This document shows, in pieces, positions 60,684 to 64,000 of a DNA stretch of 64,000 bases. A model generated the notes under the pieces. That model saw only the letters and a list, made by a program, of their open reading frames with translations, did not search any database and was not told the DNA's origin. Each line of letters begins with the position of its first letter. Within the stretch, counting starts at the first letter, position 1. Origin of the DNA: Pseudonocardiaceae bacterium YIM PH 21723. GTDB taxonomy: Bacteria > Actinomycetota > Actinomycetes > Mycobacteriales > Pseudonocardiaceae. The stretch is from NCBI GenBank assembly GCA_003600225.1, contig QZFT01000016.1:62001-126000 (forward strand). The letters run 5' to 3'. A program made the translations under genes and the position numbers.

Positions 60684-62801
60684 CTACACCCCCGCCGCGG
60701 CCGCGATCATCGGCCGCAGTGTCCGGGTGTACACCGCGTTCAGGTGGTTGTCGTCCAGATATACCGGTACCCCGCCGACCACCGAGTAGCAGCGGTCGTG
60801 GTCGCAGAAGTAGTTCGTGAGATCCACCAGCCGGACGTTCGGATCCCGGCTCTCCCTGGCGGCCGTGGCCACGGCGTCCGGGGTGGTCGCCCGCGTGCGG
60901 TCCATGGCGCAGGCCAACGGATCGTCCGGGTTGAGGATGACGCAGTTCTTCGGCCGCAGGGTGCCCAGCGGCGGATCGGCCATCGCGAAGACCTTCGCTC
61001 CCGCCGCGGTCCACCGGCCCCAGTAGTGGTGCAGTCCCTCGCGGTACTGCTCCAGCTCGGAACGACCCGAGCCGTCGTCGGCCTTCTCGAACCGGGTGAA
61101 GGAGGCCGTGAACACGTAGGCCGGCTTCTCCTGGGCGATCTGCTCGGTGGCGTCCTCGCCGAACCGCATGCAGTGCTGTTTCTCCGACTCCGCCATGCCC
61201 TGCACATCGGTCTTGCCCCGGAACCGCACGTGCGCCAGTGGACAGCTGGGCTGGAAGTCGATCCGCAGGATCCAGTGCCGTTCCCTGGCCAGGTCGGCCA
61301 GCGCGGCCTGCCACTGCAACGCGTGGGAGTCACCGATCAGCCATACCCGCGTGGCGCCCGGTTTGCCCTGGCTGTAATCGCAGGTGACCGGGGTCAGCGT
61401 GGTGCCTCTGGGCAGGTTGGACTCGTCCGGGCGACACCCCGACTGGATCAGCCAGTACCTGCTCGCCTCGGTCATGTTGACGTCGTTGGCCGGCCGGAAC
61501 CTGTCGGCACACCTGCTCCCCTGCTTCAACGCGGCAGCACCGAAGCAGGGCTTGGCGGCCGCTTCCCGCTGCTCGACCTGTGCCTGCTCGGTGCGCATCT
61601 CCGCGCCCCAGGCCAGGCCGCTGCCGGTGAGCCCGGTGACCAGCATGCCCGCCACCATCGCCACCAGGGTGCGGCGCGAGCTGACGGTGAGCTTCGGCCA
61701 GCTCATCGCCCGGTCCTCCAGGTAGCGCTTCGACAGCCAGGCCAGCACCAGCGCGAGCGCCAGCAGAGCCAGGCGGGCGTACCAGGTGAGCCGGGCGGAC
61801 AGGGCGAACGGGCCGAGCACGATCAGCGGCCAGTGCCACAGGTACAGCGAGTAGCTGATGTCGCCGACCCACTGCACCGGTCGCCGGGCGGACAGCTTCT
61901 CGTGCCACAGCTCGCGGGGCTCGATGCCCGAGGCGATCACCAGGCCGGTGCCGAGGGTGGGCAGCAGCGCGGCATAACCCGGGAAGGCGGTGGTGTGGTC
62001 GAAGGCGACGGCCGCGATCAGGATCAGTGCGAAGCCGAGCAGGGAGGTCAGGTTCGCGACCAGCGCGGGCAGCACGATGCGGTGCGCGGCCAGGGCGATC
62101 CCGGCGCCGATGGCGAACTCCCACACCCGGGTCGGGGTGACGAAGTAGGCGGCGCTCTTCTCCGCCTCGGTGTAGTACACGCTGAACCACAGCGAGGCCC
62201 CGCCGATGAGGGCCACTCCGGCCCAGCCGATACCGGGGATCCGGGTCCGGCGGCGCAGCCAGGCCAGGGCGATCAGCAGCAGTGGCCAGCACAGGTAGAA
62301 CTGCTCCTCCACCGACAGCGACCAGTAGTGCTGGGCCATGGTGGCGGTGTCGCTCATCGCCGAGTAGTCGACCGCCTTGGCCGCCAGCAGCCAGTTCTCC
62401 CCGTACACCACGGCTGCGAGGGCCTCTGAGGCGTTGGAACCCCACAGCGAGTACGGCAGCAGCAGGACCGCGGCGATCAGGCTGAGCAGCAGCACGGTGA
62501 ACGCGGCGGGCAGCAGCCGGCGCGCCCGGCGGGCATAGAACCGCACCAGACGGACCCGTCCGGTCGAGCGGATCTCCCGGCCCAGGTGCGAGCTGATCAG
62601 GAAGCCGGAGATGACGAAGAAGACGTCCACCCCGACGAAGCCACCGGTCAGGCGGGTGGGCCATAGGTGATTGAGCACCACGGCCAGCACCGCGATGGCA
62701 CGCAGGGCCTGGATGTCCGGCCGGAATCCGGGTCGCCGTCCGGTGTTCGCGGGCCGATGAAGGGCAGGCTGATGCTCGGGAGCAACAGTCGTCGTACTCA
62801 C
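60684..62801 (-). CDS. AT3-SGNH acyltransferase (OafA-like), copy 2
   Basis: A 705-residue paralogue upstream of copy 1 on the same strand. It has the same architecture, with VLNHLWPTRLTGGFVGVDV in the AT3 part and LIGDSHALQW plus LDDNHLNAVYTR in the SGNH part. The SGNH domain differs more from copy 1 than the membrane domain does, which points to a different acceptor or to relaxed selection. GTG start at 62801. Between the copies lie 104 bp without a clear hairpin, so cotranscription is likely. Confidence 0.87.
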   Translation of the reverse strand: MSTTTVAPEHQPALHRPANTGRRPGFRPDIQALRAIAVLAVVLNHLWPTRLTGGFVGVDVFFVISGFLISSHLGREIRSTGRVRLVRFYARRARRLLPAAFTVLLLSLIAAVLLLPYSLWGSNASEALAAVVYGENWLLAAKAVDYSAMSDTATMAQHYWSLSVEEQFYLCWPLLLIALAWLRRRTRIPGIGWAGVALIGGASLWFSVYYTEAEKSAAYFVTPTRVWEFAIGAGIALAAHRIVLPALVANLTSLLGFALILIAAVAFDHTTAFPGYAALLPTLGTGLVIASGIEPRELWHEKLSARRPVQWVGDISYSLYLWHWPLIVLGPFALSARLTWYARLALLALALVLAWLSKRYLEDRAMSWPKLTVSSRRTLVAMVAGMLVTGLTGSGLAWGAEMRTEQAQVEQREAAAKPCFGAAALKQGSRCADRFRPANDVNMTEASRYWLIQSGCRPDESNLPRGTTLTPVTCDYSQGKPGATRVWLIGDSHALQWQAALADLARERHWILRIDFQPSCPLAHVRFRGKTDVQGMAESEKQHCMRFGEDATEQIAQEKPAYVFTASFTRFEKADDGSGRSELEQYREGLHHYWGRWTAAGAKVFAMADPPLGTLRPKNCVILNPDDPLACAMDRTRATTPDAVATAARESRDPNVRLVDLTNYFCDHDRCYSVVGGVPVYLDDNHLNAVYTRTLRPMIAAAAGV

Positions 62802-62947
62802 GTGATAAACCCCAGCGGGAGGTCGTGGAGCTGGTCCCCGGACGCCGAGGGGGCTCCGGCGCTGGGGTCAGCGTGCGCGGTCAGGCCTTGTTCCGGTTCG
62901 CACCCCGCTGACATACCCACGGGGCTGGGAGCCGCAAACCAAGAATT

Positions 62948-62984
62948 GGTGGCCGCCAGCTGTTCCGCTCAGCTGGCGGCCACC
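62948..62984. terminator. Terminator hairpin, 15-bp perfect stem
   Basis: GGTGGCCGCCAGCTG (62948-62962) pairs exactly with 62970-62984. It lies between the lipoprotein stop (63038) and the acyltransferase operon start, so it most likely ends the leftward lipoprotein transcript. Confidence 0.75.
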
Positions 62985-63037
62985 ATGGTATGCGCCCCTA
63001 GAGAGGGAGGGCGGGGCGCATGGGGTCTGGGGTTCCG

Positions 63038-63508
63038 TCACCCCGTCTCGGTGCGCCGGTCCACAACGATCCTGCGGTCGTTGTGGGGGGCATCCAGCGC
63101 GACCTCGACGGGTGGGTAACGGAGATCCAGGGTGCAGGCCATCTTCTTTTCCGGGGAGGGCACCGTCTCTACCAGTACGATCTTGATCTCGGTCTGACTC
63201 TGGGATGCGAGATCGGCGCGAACCTTGCCGCATCCACCTTCCTGCGCGTACAGACCGATCTTCTTACCGTTCTGAGTGGTCCACACCGGGGCGTCGCTCC
63301 CCAGTGTCGGATCGTTGCTGGTGATCTTGGAGTGATCGACCGGCTTGGCACCTACGGGAACCGTCTGCTGTCCTGGCGGCAACGAAGAAGCATCAGCTGC
63401 GTTCGATGGGGCAGGGCTGCTCGTGCTCGCGTTGCCGGATGTCTCACCACATCCGGACACCGAAAGCAGCACAGCTACGGCTGCGACAACCATTCCTAGG
63501 CGCTTCAC
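63038..63508 (-). CDS. Putative lipoprotein of unknown function
   Basis: A 156-residue secreted protein. The signal peptide ends in a lipobox (LLSVSGCGE), predicting lipid attachment at Cys20. A Ser/Ala/Pro/Thr linker (ASTSSPAPSNAADASS) follows; the folded part has two Cys (GGCG; MACTL) that may pair. No family recognised. GTG start at 63508 (TTACCGATC before it is not a strong ribosome-binding site). A 15-bp hairpin follows its 3' end. Confidence 0.7.
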   Translation of the reverse strand: MKRLGMVVAAVAVLLSVSGCGETSGNASTSSPAPSNAADASSLPPGQQTVPVGAKPVDHSKITSNDPTLGSDAPVWTTQNGKKIGLYAQEGGCGKVRADLASQSQTEIKIVLVETVPSPEKKMACTLDLRYPPVEVALDAPHNDRRIVVDRRTETG

Positions 63509-63672
63509 GATCGGTAAGACGGGAGCCGTTACAGGGCCGGTTGCATTGGGATGGGGGAAATTCCAAGTTGCTCCGATCGGCGAACGTGATTAGTCCACTT
63601 CACCGACGGCGCATACGCCGTTCCGCAGCACCGGGGCCGGTCCGCCCATGTCACCGGGTCATGGAGCTGCCG

Positions 63673-64000
63673 TTACCTGCCGACGGCCTTGCGGTAGGCG
63701 GCCACATCGGCGGCCAGGGCGGCCAGGATCGCGGTCCAGTCCGGCCGCCACACGTCGACGCCCACCAGCAGGTGGTCCAGCTGTTCGACGGCCACGCCGT
63801 CACCGGGCACGTCGATGCGCACCGGGTGGGCGTACGCCTCGGTCGCGGTGCGCTGGACCTCCTCGGAGAGCAGGAATTCCAGCAGCCTGCGGCCGGCCGC
63901 CGCGTGCGGCGCGCCCTTGACCAGCCCGGCGAAATGCGGAATGGACATGGTGGCCTTCTTGCCGTCCGGACCGGCCGGGAAGAACAGCATGGTCTCCGGG
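63673..64000 (-). CDS. ABC transporter solute-binding protein, C-terminal fragment
   Basis: The gene runs off the window; only its last 109 codons are visible. FAGLVKGAPHAAAGRRLLEFLLSEEVQ is the C-terminal helix pair typical of extracellular solute-binding proteins of the iron, phosphonate and putrescine types (ALVKGAPH). It would bind a small anion or metal complex outside the membrane. The visible tail WRPDWTAILAALAADVAAYRKAVGR is consistent. Substrate cannot be given. Confidence 0.6.
   Translation of the reverse strand, partial: PETMLFFPAGPDGKKATMSIPHFAGLVKGAPHAAAGRRLLEFLLSEEVQRTATEAYAHPVRIDVPGDGVAVEQLDHLLVGVDVWRPDWTAILAALAADVAAYRKAVGR

Noticed and set aside
60552-62429. A long open frame antisense to acyltransferase copy 2
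   Set aside because: Shadow of the coding strand with low-complexity composition.

Overview
The window is about 70 % GC chromosomal DNA from a filamentous actinomycete, most likely a member of the Pseudonocardiales. The reasons are codon use, GTG/TTG starts, and gene order. From 5.7 to 22.5 kb the order matches what I recall of the Mycobacterium tuberculosis block Rv2689c to sigA (Rv2703): a TrmA-family RNA methyltransferase, a KimA-like permease, ceoB, ceoC, DUF3159, an OB-fold gene, DUF3710, dut, DUF3093, DUF4193, a Cei-like LytR_C protein, suhB, ppgK and sigA. A YihY gene and a sigB-like gene follow, also as in mycobacteria. No transposase, integrase, phage gene, CRISPR array, tRNA or rRNA was found.

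Layout. (1) 0-5.7 kb: an SRPBCC protein, a TetR regulator, a RibD-C-like reductase and two tandem ABC exporter half-transporters. (2) 5.7-22.5 kb: the conserved block, interrupted at 15.6-19.2 kb by an IclR regulator, a CoA-transferase, a crotonase and a BASS-type transporter. (3) 22.6-25.8 kb: four translationally coupled NmrA-like reductase paralogues. (4) 26.6-29.7 kb: a DUF7455 gene and four tandem single-domain AA10 lytic polysaccharide monooxygenases (LPMOs). (5) 29.7-45.8 kb: mostly housekeeping genes, including a helicase, YihY, an MFS transporter, an Old Yellow Enzyme, pseudouridine catabolism (psuG-psuK), an ECF sigma factor, a PlsC acyltransferase, a DnaJ-NERD fusion, and separate reductase and deaminase genes of the RibD type. 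(6) 45.9-49.5 kb: four tandem secreted M7 (snapalysin-like) zinc peptidases with an extra 65-codon small gene among them. (7) 49.7-51.8 kb: two tandem Tat-exported ferritin-like proteins. (8) 51.8-64 kb: a methyltransferase, dtd, sigB, a cyclopropane synthase-like enzyme, class I fumarase, two tandem AT3-SGNH acyltransferases, a lipoprotein and a truncated solute-binding protein.

The gene content suggests a core of growth and envelope genes around two primary-type sigma factors, with tandemly amplified secreted enzymes (LPMOs, M7 peptidases, ferritin-like proteins) placed between them. Two upstream sites share the exact architecture GGGAAC-N17-CGTT, typical of SigH/SigR/SigE-type promoters (sigB and the DUF7455 gene). 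Two others match CGTGA-N6-TCACA, like a Crp site (the fourth LPMO and the small gene in the M7 cluster).

The most unusual structure is a composite intergenic element of about 470-510 bp present twice (13.64-14.15 kb and 32.73-33.19 kb). Each copy has long inverted terminal arms, a shared central GTCCACAGTGGAC and copy-specific palindromes, one of which is a 61-bp perfect palindrome. Long perfect hairpins without a strong U-tract close many of the transcription units.
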